Assembly (NCBI GenBank): GCA_014653355.1
Contig: JACWEO010000009.1
Span: forward strand, 1 to 47,158
Direction of reading: 5' to 3'
DNA length: 47,158 bases
Source of the DNA: Pelagibacterales bacterium SAG-MED47
Lineage (GTDB): Bacteria > Pseudomonadota > Alphaproteobacteria > Pelagibacterales > Pelagibacteraceae
In this document: one piece after another, positions 18,454 through 27,481 of the stretch
Numbering within the stretch: position 1 is the stretch's first letter
How the letters are laid out: the number at the start of each line of letters is the position of its first letter
Program-made: the position numbers and the translations under genes
Notes under the pieces: model-generated
Seen by the model: the letters and a program-made list of their open reading frames with translations, nothing else
Told to the model about the DNA's origin: nothing
The model's database searches: none

Positions 18454-19144
18454 CAATAATTCTTAATTTTTTTTCTATAAAAATTTTTTTAGAACTTATA
18501 TTACATCTATATGCTAAAAAATTAACACCTGCCTTTTTTGCAGCTAAATAATTTTTATAATATTCATTATCTATATCACTTGCTATTTTAAAATTTTCCA
18601 TATTTTGAATCTGAACTAAAAATATAAGATAAGTTTTATAACCTTCTTTTATGGCATTGATAAGAGTAAGTAAATGCTTTGAGCCTCTTTCAGTGATTGC
18701 ATCAGGAAATTCAGCAGTTTTTTTATCTCTAAAAAGGGTTACATTTTTTACTTCTATGAAACTTTTTTGCTTTTTTTGTGTTACTAAGAAGTCAAACCTT
18801 GTTTTTTTATCATAATAAACCTCTGATTTTATTTCTTCATTATTTTGTAACTCTTTAATTAAATTATTTTTTAAACCATGATTGACAATTTTATTTGCTA
18901 AATGAGTATTTACTCCAACTAAATTTTCATTAGCTTTAATAATTTCAAGACCATATTTTAACTTTCTTTTAGGATTATTGTTTTTTAGTAAATAAACCTC
19001 ATTACCTTCATTCAATAAACCTTTCATAGAACCAGTATTTGGACAATGAGCTGTGACAATTTCATTATTCAACTTAACATCAACAAAAAAACGTTTATAC
19101 CTTTTGATTAATTTGCCTTTTATTAAAGACTTGGTAAATTCCAT
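18446..19144 (-). CDS. sfsA: SfsA family DNA-binding/nuclease-like protein
   Basis: SfsA was named for sugar-fermentation stimulation. The family has an N-terminal OB-like part and a C-terminal domain related to PD-(D/E)XK nucleases. Visible here are HCPNTGSMKGLL, TRFDFLV, the nuclease-like SFIEVKNVTL and the signature FPDAITERGSKHL. The true start is the ATG at 19144 (MEFTKSLIKGKL), giving 232 residues. The open frame extends upstream through a hydrophobic stretch that overlaps the divergent gene and is not real. Only 20 bases separate its start from the divergent cinA-like start, so both promoters must overlap or lie inside genes. Molecular function remains unclear even in E. coli. Confidence 0.92.
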   Translation of the reverse strand: MEFTKSLIKGKLIKRYKRFFVDVKLNNEIVTAHCPNTGSMKGLLNEGNEVYLLKNNNPKRKLKYGLEIIKANENLVGVNTHLANKIVNHGLKNNLIKELQNNEEIKSEVYYDKKTRFDFLVTQKKQKSFIEVKNVTLFRDKKTAEFPDAITERGSKHLLTLINAIKEGYKTYLIFLVQIQNMENFKIASDIDNEYYKNYLAAKKAGVNFLAYRCNISSKKIFIEKKLRIIDE

Positions 19145-19164
19145 AATGAAATTATACATATAAA

Positions 19165-19914
19165 ATGACAAAAAACACAAAAGTAAATGCAGCAATATTA
19201 ATAATTGGTAATGAAATTCTTTCTGGTAGAACCAAAGATACAAACACCAGCACATTAGCTACTTGGCTAAATTCTTTAGGTGTAAAAGTAAATGAAGTTA
19301 GAACTATTCCAGATGAGGAAGACAAAATAGTAACCACATTGAATATTTTGCGTAAAGAAAATGATTACGTTTTTACATCAGGTGGGATAGGACCAACCCA
19401 CGACGATATAACAGCCTCCTCTGTTTCTAAGGCTTTTGATTTAAAATATGAAATACACAAAGAAGCTTTTGAAATTTTACAAGCATATTATAAGCCGGGT
19501 GAATTTAATGAAGGAAGACAAAAAATGGTATGGATGCCAAATAATGCTAAATTGATTTTAAATCCAACAAGTGGCGCTCCTGGTTTTAGTGTTGACAATG
19601 TTTTTTGTTTACCCGGTGTACCTTCAATTTTAAAATCAATGTTGGGTGGACTGAAAAATGAAATTGTTGGAGGTGACCCAATTTTAAGTCATACAATAAG
19701 TTTAAAGACAGTTGAAAGTGAAATTGCTAATTCATTACTTAAAGTTCAAAATAAAAATAAAGACGTTGAAATAGGGAGTTATCCTTTTTTCCACGCAGGT
19801 AAACTTGGTGTCTCAATAGTTTTACGTTCAGAAAATAAGTCTAGGATTGATGTTTGTAGCACTCAAATTTTAGATTTTATTAAAGAAAAAAAAATTGAAA
19901 TAGTAGATCGTTAA
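19165..19914 (+). CDS. CinA-type MoCF-domain protein (competence/damage-inducible or molybdopterin-binding family)
   Basis: Single MoaB/MogA-like fold domain of the COG1058 type. Signature segments are ILIIGNEILSGRTKDTNTS near residue 11, FTSGGIGPTHDDITASSVSKAF near 72 and the NPTSGAPGFSV/CLPGVPS segment near 135-155. At 249 residues it is the short version, without the C-terminal NMN-deamidase domain (PncC) of full-length CinA. Short members are common in Alphaproteobacteria; the domain has been linked to ADP-ribose pyrophosphatase activity in some relatives. It starts 20 bases from the divergent sfsA and ends one base before the GGCT-like gene. Confidence 0.85.
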   Translation: MTKNTKVNAAILIIGNEILSGRTKDTNTSTLATWLNSLGVKVNEVRTIPDEEDKIVTTLNILRKENDYVFTSGGIGPTHDDITASSVSKAFDLKYEIHKEAFEILQAYYKPGEFNEGRQKMVWMPNNAKLILNPTSGAPGFSVDNVFCLPGVPSILKSMLGGLKNEIVGGDPILSHTISLKTVESEIANSLLKVQNKNKDVEIGSYPFFHAGKLGVSIVLRSENKSRIDVCSTQILDFIKEKKIEIVDR

Positions 19915-20316
19915 ATGCTTTATTTCGCATACGGTAGCAATCTTCACCATTTTCAAATGAAACGTAGATGTAAAGATAGTATTTTCTTAAAAAAAATAAA
20001 TTTAAGAGATTTTAGATTAACTTTTAGAAGTAAATTTCGTGCAGCAGATATTGAGCCAAAAAGAAATTCAATCGTTCCAGGGGGTTTATTTGAAATTTCA
20101 AAAAGCGATGAAAAAAAACTTGATAATTATGAGGATTATCCAAACTTATATAAAAAATATTATTTTTATTATTATGGAAAAAAAATCATGACCTATACCA
20201 TGGTTAAGAAAAGTCCTTTTAGATTTCCTACAGAAAGATATTTAAGTATAGTTAAAAGAGGATATAAAGATTGTAATCTTGATAAAAAATATTTAAAAAA
20301 AGCATTAATTACTTAG
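19915..20316 (+). CDS. Gamma-glutamylcyclotransferase-like protein (AIG2/GGCT family)
   Basis: The N-terminal YFAYGSNLH is the hallmark YGSN glycine-loop of the GGCT fold, and the YEDYPNLYKKYYF segment near residue 72 carries the conserved acidic residue before a YP motif. Homologues cleave gamma-glutamyl amines or peptides to 5-oxoproline, but substrates vary and many bacterial members are uncharacterised. At 133 residues it is normal in size. It starts directly after the stop of the cinA-like gene, so the two are likely cotranscribed. The C-terminal third is short and basic. Confidence 0.82.
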   Translation: MLYFAYGSNLHHFQMKRRCKDSIFLKKINLRDFRLTFRSKFRAADIEPKRNSIVPGGLFEISKSDEKKLDNYEDYPNLYKKYYFYYYGKKIMTYTMVKKSPFRFPTERYLSIVKRGYKDCNLDKKYLKKALIT

Positions 20317-20346
20317 GAATTTTTATAAATTCTTTAAATTAAATTT

Positions 20347-22110
20347 ATGAATTTTTTGATTACCCCCATAATTCATCCATTAATACAAATTTTAATAACT
20401 TTTTTTTTATGTTCTGGTCTTTTAAAAATCGGAAAGATAATTAATAATTATTACTTTAAAAAATACAATTATCTTTTTTTTGATCTTTCAATAGCCTCGA
20501 TTTTAATATCTCAAATACTCTTTTTATCACTTATTTTTGGAATTTTTAAACAGTCGGTAATCATTATATCTTACATATTAATTTTACTTGGTATTATTAA
20601 TATTAATTTTATAAAAGATTTAAAAATTTTAATAAAAGGAATAATCAGAAACAAAAATATTTTTTTTAAATTTACTATTATCTTCAGTTTTCTATTATTT
20701 ATTATAATTTCCTTGGGTCCACCATCTATGTCTGATGCTTTAGACTATCATTTCGGTGTTCCTTTATACTTATTGAAACATTCAATTTTACCTAACCATG
20801 AAATTTGGTTGCATGGATCATTATTTGGTTATGGAGAGTTACTGAGTGCAATTGGTTTGTACTTAAAAACAGATAATTTTTTTACTTTTTTTCAGTTATT
20901 TAGTTTGATTTTATTCTTTGAATTTTTAATTCAAAAAGAAAAAGACCATACAAAATTATTTTTTGTGATAATCTTTATTATCAGTTCCCCCGTAATATTG
21001 TTTTTAATTTCGGGCCCAAAATCTTTATTATTTCCTCAACTTCTGACAGCAATATCGCTTTATTTAATTGTTAAGGAAAAAAAATTTGATGCAAAAAATT
21101 TAATTATAATTGGAATTTTTTTATTAGGTGCCTCTCAGTTTAAATTATCTTTTGTATTGTCGGGTGCTGTAATAGGATTTTTCTTACTGATTAAAGCATT
21201 TAAATTTAACAAATCTTTTATCTTTAATTTAGCTTTATTATTATTTTTATTCTTTGTTATACCAAAAATTTACTATAATTTTACTCAAGTTTCTGAATTT
21301 AGTTTCATCAATATTATAACAACATTACCAGAAATATTTTTAGAAAATTTAAGTAATTATAAAGATAATGATTTTATCTATCCTCTCAATTTATTCGTTC
21401 CATCGTCTTTAGGTTCTATAACTACTATTCTAGGATTTCAAATTCTTTTATTATTTTTTATTAAAAAGATAAACAAAGAATTCAAGTTAATTCTATTAAT
21501 TACATTTCTCACAATACTTTTACATATAATTTTTGGCCAACAAACTTCAAGAATTTATTTTGAATTTATTCTATGGATTGGTATCGGATTTTGTTTTTTA
21601 GATAAAATAAATTTTAAAAATAAAATTTTTACATATTCACTTTTTCCACAATTATCATTAGTAATCGTAATATCATTTTATTTTACAATAAATATATTAC
21701 CTTCTCTCATAAGCTTAGATTTAAGAGACAAATTTATGAATAGAAATTCTTATGAATACTCAGGTATTAAATGGGCCAACAAGGAGATTCCCTTAAATGC
21801 AACTGTAATTTCAGAATTTAGATCTCATTCTTTATTTAGTAGTGAATTTATTCCTTTTGAAAATATTCATAAACTACAAGAAACAAAAAAATATATTGCA
21901 TATCTTAGGTTAAAAGAACCAAAATTTCTTATTACAAAAAAAAAAGATTTAAATGATCATTTTTTAAAAGGGTGTATTGGAGAAATATATAATATTTCTC
22001 AAAATTTTAATGTAAGTACAAGGAATCCATTTAATCGAGGAAGTGTATATAAAGTTTATATATATCATTTTAATTATGATAAATTAAACTATTGTACAGA
22101 TTTTAAATAA
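20347..22110 (+). CDS. Multi-spanning GT-C-like membrane protein (first of a pair)
   Basis: A 587-residue protein with roughly 11-13 hydrophobic helices in the first ~440 residues and a soluble C-terminal domain. The large first outer loop holds SDALDYHFGVPLYLLKHSI (D130, D133, H135). A membrane-edge acidic residue in this loop is typical of GT-C glycosyltransferases that use polyprenyl-phosphate sugars. The same D-A-x-x-Y-H core occurs in the membrane protein at 22853. A polyprenyl-phosphate-sugar synthase-like GT2 gene lies between them, 11 bases downstream of this one. I infer transfer of a lipid-linked sugar on the periplasmic face; the specific sugar and acceptor cannot be told. It could instead be a membrane protein of unknown function. 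Confidence 0.65.
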   Translation: MNFLITPIIHPLIQILITFFLCSGLLKIGKIINNYYFKKYNYLFFDLSIASILISQILFLSLIFGIFKQSVIIISYILILLGIININFIKDLKILIKGIIRNKNIFFKFTIIFSFLLFIIISLGPPSMSDALDYHFGVPLYLLKHSILPNHEIWLHGSLFGYGELLSAIGLYLKTDNFFTFFQLFSLILFFEFLIQKEKDHTKLFFVIIFIISSPVILFLISGPKSLLFPQLLTAISLYLIVKEKKFDAKNLIIIGIFLLGASQFKLSFVLSGAVIGFFLLIKAFKFNKSFIFNLALLLFLFFVIPKIYYNFTQVSEFSFINIITTLPEIFLENLSNYKDNDFIYPLNLFVPSSLGSITTILGFQILLLFFIKKINKEFKLILLITFLTILLHIIFGQQTSRIYFEFILWIGIGFCFLDKINFKNKIFTYSLFPQLSLVIVISFYFTINILPSLISLDLRDKFMNRNSYEYSGIKWANKEIPLNATVISEFRSHSLFSSEFIPFENIHKLQETKKYIAYLRLKEPKFLITKKKDLNDHFLKGCIGEIYNISQNFNVSTRNPFNRGSVYKVYIYHFNYDKLNYCTDFK

Positions 22111-22121
22111 TTTATTATTTT

Positions 22122-22811
22122 ATGAACGTAAGTATCATTATACCTTGTTTTAACGAAGAAAATACAATTACTAAAATTATTGATTCTGTAAAAAAAAATA
22201 TTAGTGAAAATGATGAAATAATAGTAATTGATGATTTCTCATCTGATAAAACAAGAGATATCTTAAATGGAGATATTAAGAACCAAATTAATCAGTTAAT
22301 TTTAAATGAAAAAAATTTTGGTAAAGGTTATTCAATTAGAAAAGGTATAGAAAAATCAAAAGGTGATATAATATTAATACAAGATGCTGATTTAGAATAC
22401 GATCCTAGCGATTATCAAAGGTTACTTAAACCAATTAAAGATGGTTCTGCTGATGTAGTTTATGGTTCAAGATTTATTGGGTCTGAGGAAAAAAGAGTTT
22501 TATATTTTTGGCATATGCTTGGTAATAAATTATTAACATTACTTTCAAATATGTTCACAAATTTAAACCTTACTGATATGGAGGTTTGTTATAAGGTTTT
22601 TAAATCTACTGTAATAAAAGATATAAAATTAGAGGAGAATAGATTTGGTTTTGAACCAGAGGTAACTGCAAAAATTTCAAAAAAAAATCTTAAAATTTTT
22701 GAAGTGGGAGTTAAATATTTTGGTAGAACATACTCTGATGGAAAGAAAATTACATGGCGTGATGGATTTAGTGCTTTAAGATGTATTTTTTACTACAACT
22801 TATTTAGATAA
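22122..22811 (+). CDS. GT2 family glycosyltransferase, DPM1/GtrB-like
   Basis: Cytoplasmic inverting glycosyltransferase with the GT-A fold: VSIIIPCFNEENTITKII at the start, VIDDFSSDKT near residue 38, GKGYSIRKGI near 68, the metal-binding IQDADLEYDPSDY near 87 and YGSRFIGSE near 112. At 229 residues it has only the catalytic domain, without the C-terminal helices of GtrB, so it resembles soluble dolichyl/polyprenyl-phosphate mannose or glucose synthases. Lying between two GT-C-like proteins, it probably makes the lipid-phosphate sugar donor they use. Confidence 0.88.
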   Translation: MNVSIIIPCFNEENTITKIIDSVKKNISENDEIIVIDDFSSDKTRDILNGDIKNQINQLILNEKNFGKGYSIRKGIEKSKGDIILIQDADLEYDPSDYQRLLKPIKDGSADVVYGSRFIGSEEKRVLYFWHMLGNKLLTLLSNMFTNLNLTDMEVCYKVFKSTVIKDIKLEENRFGFEPEVTAKISKKNLKIFEVGVKYFGRTYSDGKKITWRDGFSALRCIFYYNLFR

Positions 22812-22852
22812 AAATTTCATTAATTGAGGATTTAAATATTAAGAATTAAATT

Positions 22853-24529
22853 ATGTCCATATTTCTTAACTCTATATTAATATTTTCTCAAATATTCATA
22901 TTAGCTATATTCATATCACTAAGTGGTTATGTTTTGAGAAAATTAGTAATCAATTTTGCGCATTTACCAAAATTTGAAGAAGATGGACTTTATGGATTCG
23001 TTTTAATTGGATTCATTTCTCTTCTATTAAATTTTTTCATCCCACTTAATATATTTTTTAATTCAATTTTTTTTATAATCATAATATTGATAGGAATCTA
23101 TTTTGGATTTTTTAGGCAAAATAAAGTTTTAGTTTTTAAAAATGGTTTATTAATATCAGTAATATCTTTTCTGATGTTAATTTATTCAACTGTAAATAGA
23201 CCAGATGCTTGGTTATATCATTTACCTTATTCAAGTATATTAAATGAACATAAAATCATTATAGGAGTTGCTAATATTCATGAAAGATTTGCTCATATTT
23301 CAATATTTCAATACATATCAAGTTTTTTTAATAATTACCTTTTTTTAACAAATGGAATTTTAATTCCCATCTCTTTAGTAGCTTCTTTTTTCTTCATATA
23401 TGCTTTTAAAGATTTTAATAAAAATTTTTTATCAAAATCAAAAGCAATATACTCTTATTTAACTTTTTTAATTTTAATTGTAAGTCTATATGCATTCAAC
23501 CGATACAGTGAATATGGTAATGATGCACAATCGCATATATTTTATTTTTTCTTTATCATTATTTTGTTTAAATATTTTTTACTTGAAAAAAATATTATAA
23601 CCTTAAAAGAATTGTCAATTTTAAGTTTATTTGTATTTTTAATAAAACCTACTTTTATTTTAATAATTTTGTTACCAATATTTCTTTATTTTTATTTTGA
23701 AGGCAAGTTCAATATTTTTAAATCATTTTCATTTTTATTTTGTTGTATATTTTTTATAATGTGGATATCTAAGAATTTTTTAGCAACTGGTTGTTTAATT
23801 TATCCATTATTATCAACTTGCTATGAAAAAATATCATGGAAAACCACTAATTTAAGTGAAAACTTATTAGTGAATGAATCTTGGTCAAAAGGTTGGCCCG
23901 ATCAAAAAGAACAGAAAATACTAAACAAATCGGAATATGTAAAAAAGTTTAATTGGGTTGAGACTTGGTCTAACAATCATCTATTGTTTGTTTTAAAAAA
24001 AATTTTACCCGTAATACTATTTTTTGTAATAAATTTTTTAATTCTTTATTTTACTAAAAATTTAAAACGAAATACCTATAATAAAGATTTTCTTTATTTA
24101 CTATTATTTAGTTTATTTTTTATTTTTTTATGGTTTATTAAGTTTCCTGTTTATAGACTTGGAATTTCTCAAATATACGTATTTTTAATCCTTATATTTT
24201 ATTTTCTTTTTATTAAGAATATAAACCTTATCCAACCATTAATGTGTTTAAAATATATGAATAAGTTTATTATCTTTGTTGTTTTAATATTATTAATAAA
24301 AAACTCATTAAGGATTATTCATAATAGTAATAATCAGTTAATGCCTAATATCTATTACGGTTCTAATGATAATAGAATTGAAAAAGTTTATAATAAGAAA
24401 AATATTTTCACTCACTTCAAAACTATGGATAATGACCTATGTGGATATTCAAAATCACCATGTACTCATCTTGAAAAAAATTTTTTAATCAAAAAAAAAT
24501 TAGGATATAAAATTTTTATAATTAACTAA
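22853..24529 (+). CDS. Multi-spanning GT-C-like membrane protein (second of a pair)
   Basis: 558 residues with about 12 hydrophobic helices. The outer loop after the third or fourth helix carries RPDAWLYHLPYSSILNEHKI (D118, H123), sharing the D-A-x-x-Y-H core with the protein at 20347 although overall sequences differ. Further along, a soluble loop around WSKGWPDQKEQ is followed by more helices. It is the last gene of the GT-C/GT2/GT-C set, and its stop overlaps the stop of the convergent phosphorylase gene by four bases. A role in adding sugars to a surface glycan or protein is inferred from the neighbouring GT2. Confidence 0.62.
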   Translation: MSIFLNSILIFSQIFILAIFISLSGYVLRKLVINFAHLPKFEEDGLYGFVLIGFISLLLNFFIPLNIFFNSIFFIIIILIGIYFGFFRQNKVLVFKNGLLISVISFLMLIYSTVNRPDAWLYHLPYSSILNEHKIIIGVANIHERFAHISIFQYISSFFNNYLFLTNGILIPISLVASFFFIYAFKDFNKNFLSKSKAIYSYLTFLILIVSLYAFNRYSEYGNDAQSHIFYFFFIIILFKYFLLEKNIITLKELSILSLFVFLIKPTFILIILLPIFLYFYFEGKFNIFKSFSFLFCCIFFIMWISKNFLATGCLIYPLLSTCYEKISWKTTNLSENLLVNESWSKGWPDQKEQKILNKSEYVKKFNWVETWSNNHLLFVLKKILPVILFFVINFLILYFTKNLKRNTYNKDFLYLLLFSLFFIFLWFIKFPVYRLGISQIYVFLILIFYFLFIKNINLIQPLMCLKYMNKFIIFVVLILLIKNSLRIIHNSNNQLMPNIYYGSNDNRIEKVYNKKNIFTHFKTMDNDLCGYSKSPCTHLEKNFLIKKKLGYKIFIIN

Positions 24530-26253
24530 ATATTAGATAACCACATTGTCTCATAAGGTCTTAATTTGAAATAATTTCTATTTGTGAATTTGTTTTTAGG
24601 ATCAATCAAATTTTTCCATAAAGAGTATTTTCTGTTTAGTTTTGGATATTGTGTCTTTGAAGATAAATTTGTAATTGATATTATAACTTGTTTTTTATCT
24701 AAACTAGTTCTCTTGAAACAGAATATTTTTCCTCCAATATCAATATTTGTTCTTAAAGCGTTTGGGTGAAAAGCTTTTTGTTTTTTTCTAATGTCTAAAA
24801 GTCTAGTTATAGCTTTATAAAAAATACTTTGTTTAGATTGATTATTTTTAAGAAGTTTTTCAATATTATTTTTATTCCATTTATATCTATTAATGTCCCT
24901 ATTATTACCTGTGATTATATATTTTGCCTCATCATTAGAAGTACCAAATATTGAATTAAAATATATTGCAGGTACTCCCTCAAAAGAAATCATGATTGCA
25001 TGAGCAGAAATATATCTTTCAAAAAAAAACTTACCAAGTTTGTCAAAGTCAGACTTGTGCAATGCATCAAAAATTGTGATATTTGCCTCGTAAACTTTTT
25101 TTGTTTTATTGCGAACTTTCCTGTAAGAAAATTTAGAACCATTTTTTTTTAGTCTATTAAGTAAATTATTAATTGTCTCATTATTTAGTATTCCCTCAAT
25201 TGGTCTCATTCCAATACCGTCGTGAGATGCAATAAAGTTTAGGTAACTATTGCCTTCTTTTAAAGAAGGTAATTTTTTGCTCCATTTATTTAAATATTTA
25301 CTATTTTCAAATAACAAAGAATAAATCAATAAAGGGGGTAAAGAAAAATTATAAATCCAATTAGCCTCATCATTTTTGCCAAAATAACTTATATTTTCTA
25401 ATTCGGGTAGATTTGTTTCTGTTACAATTATAGTTTTTACGTTTAAAAAATTACAAATTATCCTAAAAAGTTTAATTATATCATGTGTCTGTTTTAAATT
25501 TATACATTTAGTGCCATTATGTTTCCAAAGATAAGCAATAGCATCTAGCCTAAAAATAGTTACTCCATGATTAATAAGATTAATCATTATTTTGATAAAT
25601 CTTAATAATACTGCTGGGTTTTTGAAATTCAGGTCTAATTGATCTGAACTAAAAGTTCTCCAAATGTATTCATTTTTATTAAAAATATCAATTTTTTTTA
25701 ATAATTTATGGTCTCTTGGTCGTATTACTTTAGATGTGTTGAATTTATTATCAACAGTTAAAAAATAATTTTTACCTGGTTTTTTATTTTTTAAAAAATT
25801 TCTGAACCATAAACCTCTAGCAGAAGAATGATTTATTACTATATCTGCCATTATATTATTTTTTTTTGAAAATTTTTTTATATCAGACCATTTTCCAAGC
25901 CTACTATCTATTTTATAATGATCCTTTACTGCAAAACCACTATCGCTGCTTGAAGGGTAAAATGGTAAAAAATGAACAGTATCAAAATATTTTTCTAATT
26001 TTTTTTGAAAAAAATTTTGAAAAATTTTTATTAAATTTTTATTATTCTTATCTAAAATACTATCACCATAACAAATTAATATAGAGGTTTTTTCAGATAT
26101 AATTTTTTTCTTTTTGACATTTTTTTTATTAAACTTATGAACTAATTGTTCAATTTCCTTGCAGTAGAAATCAAGATCCTCTTTTAAATTAGAGGTTTTA
26201 TAAATATTAGTTAATTTAGATTTAATTTTTCTCTGAAATGTTTGAGATAACAT
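24526..26253 (-). CDS. GH13_18 glycoside phosphorylase, probably glucosylglycerate phosphorylase
   Basis: Retaining alpha-glucoside phosphorylase of the sucrose-phosphorylase subfamily. The four alpha-amylase regions are visible: DIVINHSS (137-144), FRLDAIAYLWK with the nucleophile D237, VTETNLPE with the acid/base E279, and ASHDGIG with H344-D345. The RLDAIAYLWKHNGTKCINL and QTH run matches the YcjM/glucosylglycerate-phosphorylase branch better than true sucrose phosphorylases, which read closer to RLDAVGYG. Expected reaction: glucosylglycerate plus phosphate gives glucose-1-phosphate plus D-glycerate. At 575 residues it is slightly long. It overlaps gpgS by one base, and this genetic link to glucosylglycerate synthesis is the best support for its substrate. 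Glucosylglycerol or sucrose remain possible. Confidence 0.78.
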   Translation of the reverse strand: MLSQTFQRKIKSKLTNIYKTSNLKEDLDFYCKEIEQLVHKFNKKNVKKKKIISEKTSILICYGDSILDKNNKNLIKIFQNFFQKKLEKYFDTVHFLPFYPSSSDSGFAVKDHYKIDSRLGKWSDIKKFSKKNNIMADIVINHSSARGLWFRNFLKNKKPGKNYFLTVDNKFNTSKVIRPRDHKLLKKIDIFNKNEYIWRTFSSDQLDLNFKNPAVLLRFIKIMINLINHGVTIFRLDAIAYLWKHNGTKCINLKQTHDIIKLFRIICNFLNVKTIIVTETNLPELENISYFGKNDEANWIYNFSLPPLLIYSLLFENSKYLNKWSKKLPSLKEGNSYLNFIASHDGIGMRPIEGILNNETINNLLNRLKKNGSKFSYRKVRNKTKKVYEANITIFDALHKSDFDKLGKFFFERYISAHAIMISFEGVPAIYFNSIFGTSNDEAKYIITGNNRDINRYKWNKNNIEKLLKNNQSKQSIFYKAITRLLDIRKKQKAFHPNALRTNIDIGGKIFCFKRTSLDKKQVIISITNLSSKTQYPKLNRKYSLWKNLIDPKNKFTNRNYFKLRPYETMWLSNI

Positions 26254-27473
26254 TAATTATATTTTTTGTTATCCTCATTGACAGTGTCCTCTAATCTTTT
26301 AAGAAAATTTGGTATAGCACTTTTAACTCTACTCCATGTTGGTATAAAAGGTGTGTCCATCGGATTTTGAATAAAGGCTTCACCAGCTTTCATTATATTT
26401 ATTGCAAATAATTCAACTGCTTTTTCCTCAATATGGGAGTCAAATTTAAGACCATTCATATCTGCATCACTTCTATATATATCTATAAGGTCTAGAGCTG
26501 ATCTGTAGTAAGTTGCTTTAAGAGATCTAAATTTTTCTCGGCTAAATGAATTACCTTGAGTGGCTAATTTCTTAATAAATGTTTTAATTATATCTATAGA
26601 CATTCTGGATAAACCTTGGGTCTCATCATCAGCTGATAAAATTTGATGTTTATGATCATAAGTATCTGCTAAATTTACTTGGCAAATATTTTGAGGGGAA
26701 AAACTTCTTTGCATTTCAGATAAAATTCCAACTTCAATACCCCAATCTGATGATATTCTTAATTCAGGTAAAACATTTCGTCTAAAAGAAAATTCACCGG
26801 CTAAAGGATATTTAAAAGATTTCATAAATTCCAAATAATCACTTTTGCCAATAGTTTTTTCTAATGCAGTCAATAAAGGAAAAACAAGTAATCTAGCAAC
26901 TCTACCATTCATCTTTTCATTTGCTACTCTAGGATAGTAACCTTTACAAAATTCGAAATTAAAAAGTGGATTAACCACAGGGTAAAAAAGTTTTGCAAGC
27001 ATTCTTCTATCATAAGTCTTTATATCACAGTCATGAAGAGCAACTGAGCGAGCACTGTCTCTTGCTATAGCCATTCCAATGCAATACCAGACATTTCTTC
27101 CTTTACCAAGTTCGTTAGGAGCTAAATCTTTTTTTTTCAATTCTTGGTCAAGTTTTTTTAATTCTGGACCATCATTCCAAAGAATTGAAAATGGTATCTT
27201 TAATTTTTTAAAAAATTTCCAAGCTCTTTTAGCTTGTGATTGATTAGCTTTATCTAGTCCAATGATTATGTGATTTAAATATTTAGTTTTGCTTATTTCC
27301 TCTACAATGTTTGGTAATGCTGAACCTTCCAACTCGGAGTAGAGACATGGTAAAATTAATTCCATTTTTCTCTCTTTTGAAAATTTCATTAAGTCTTTTT
27401 CGATTGCTGATGTCGGTTTAGTTCCAAAATCATGTAATGTAGAAATTATGCCATTTTGAAAAAAATCACTCAT
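26253..27473 (-). CDS. gpgS: Glucosyl-3-phosphoglycerate synthase (GT81)
   Basis: Transfers glucose from an NDP-glucose to 3-phosphoglycerate, making glucosyl-3-phosphoglycerate, the precursor of the compatible solute glucosylglycerate. GT81 features: ELILPCLYSELEGSALPNIV with the conserved Glu near residue 47, GKGRNVWYCIGMA at about 123-135, the metal-binding HDCD (D148-C-D150) and a later PLAGEFSFRRNVLPEL segment followed by WGIEVG. The 406-residue length matches the family. It lies nine bases after the phosphatase gene and overlaps the phosphorylase by one base. Mannosyl-3-phosphoglycerate synthase (a different family) is less likely. Confidence 0.9.
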   Translation of the reverse strand: MSDFFQNGIISTLHDFGTKPTSAIEKDLMKFSKERKMELILPCLYSELEGSALPNIVEEISKTKYLNHIIIGLDKANQSQAKRAWKFFKKLKIPFSILWNDGPELKKLDQELKKKDLAPNELGKGRNVWYCIGMAIARDSARSVALHDCDIKTYDRRMLAKLFYPVVNPLFNFEFCKGYYPRVANEKMNGRVARLLVFPLLTALEKTIGKSDYLEFMKSFKYPLAGEFSFRRNVLPELRISSDWGIEVGILSEMQRSFSPQNICQVNLADTYDHKHQILSADDETQGLSRMSIDIIKTFIKKLATQGNSFSREKFRSLKATYYRSALDLIDIYRSDADMNGLKFDSHIEEKAVELFAINIMKAGEAFIQNPMDTPFIPTWSRVKSAIPNFLKRLEDTVNEDNKKYN

Positions 27474-27481
27474 TAGTAGTT

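Noticed and set aside
18446..19255. Longer form of SfsA with a 37-residue hydrophobic N-terminus
   Set aside because: The extra part is antisense to the conserved start of the divergent cinA-like gene and is not part of the SfsA family; the ATG at 19144 fits.
24526..26253. Sucrose phosphorylase
   Set aside because: The nucleophile region reads RLDAIAYLWK, not the sucrose-phosphorylase form, and no sucrose synthesis genes are nearby, whereas glucosylglycerate synthesis genes are directly adjacent. Kept only as an alternative.
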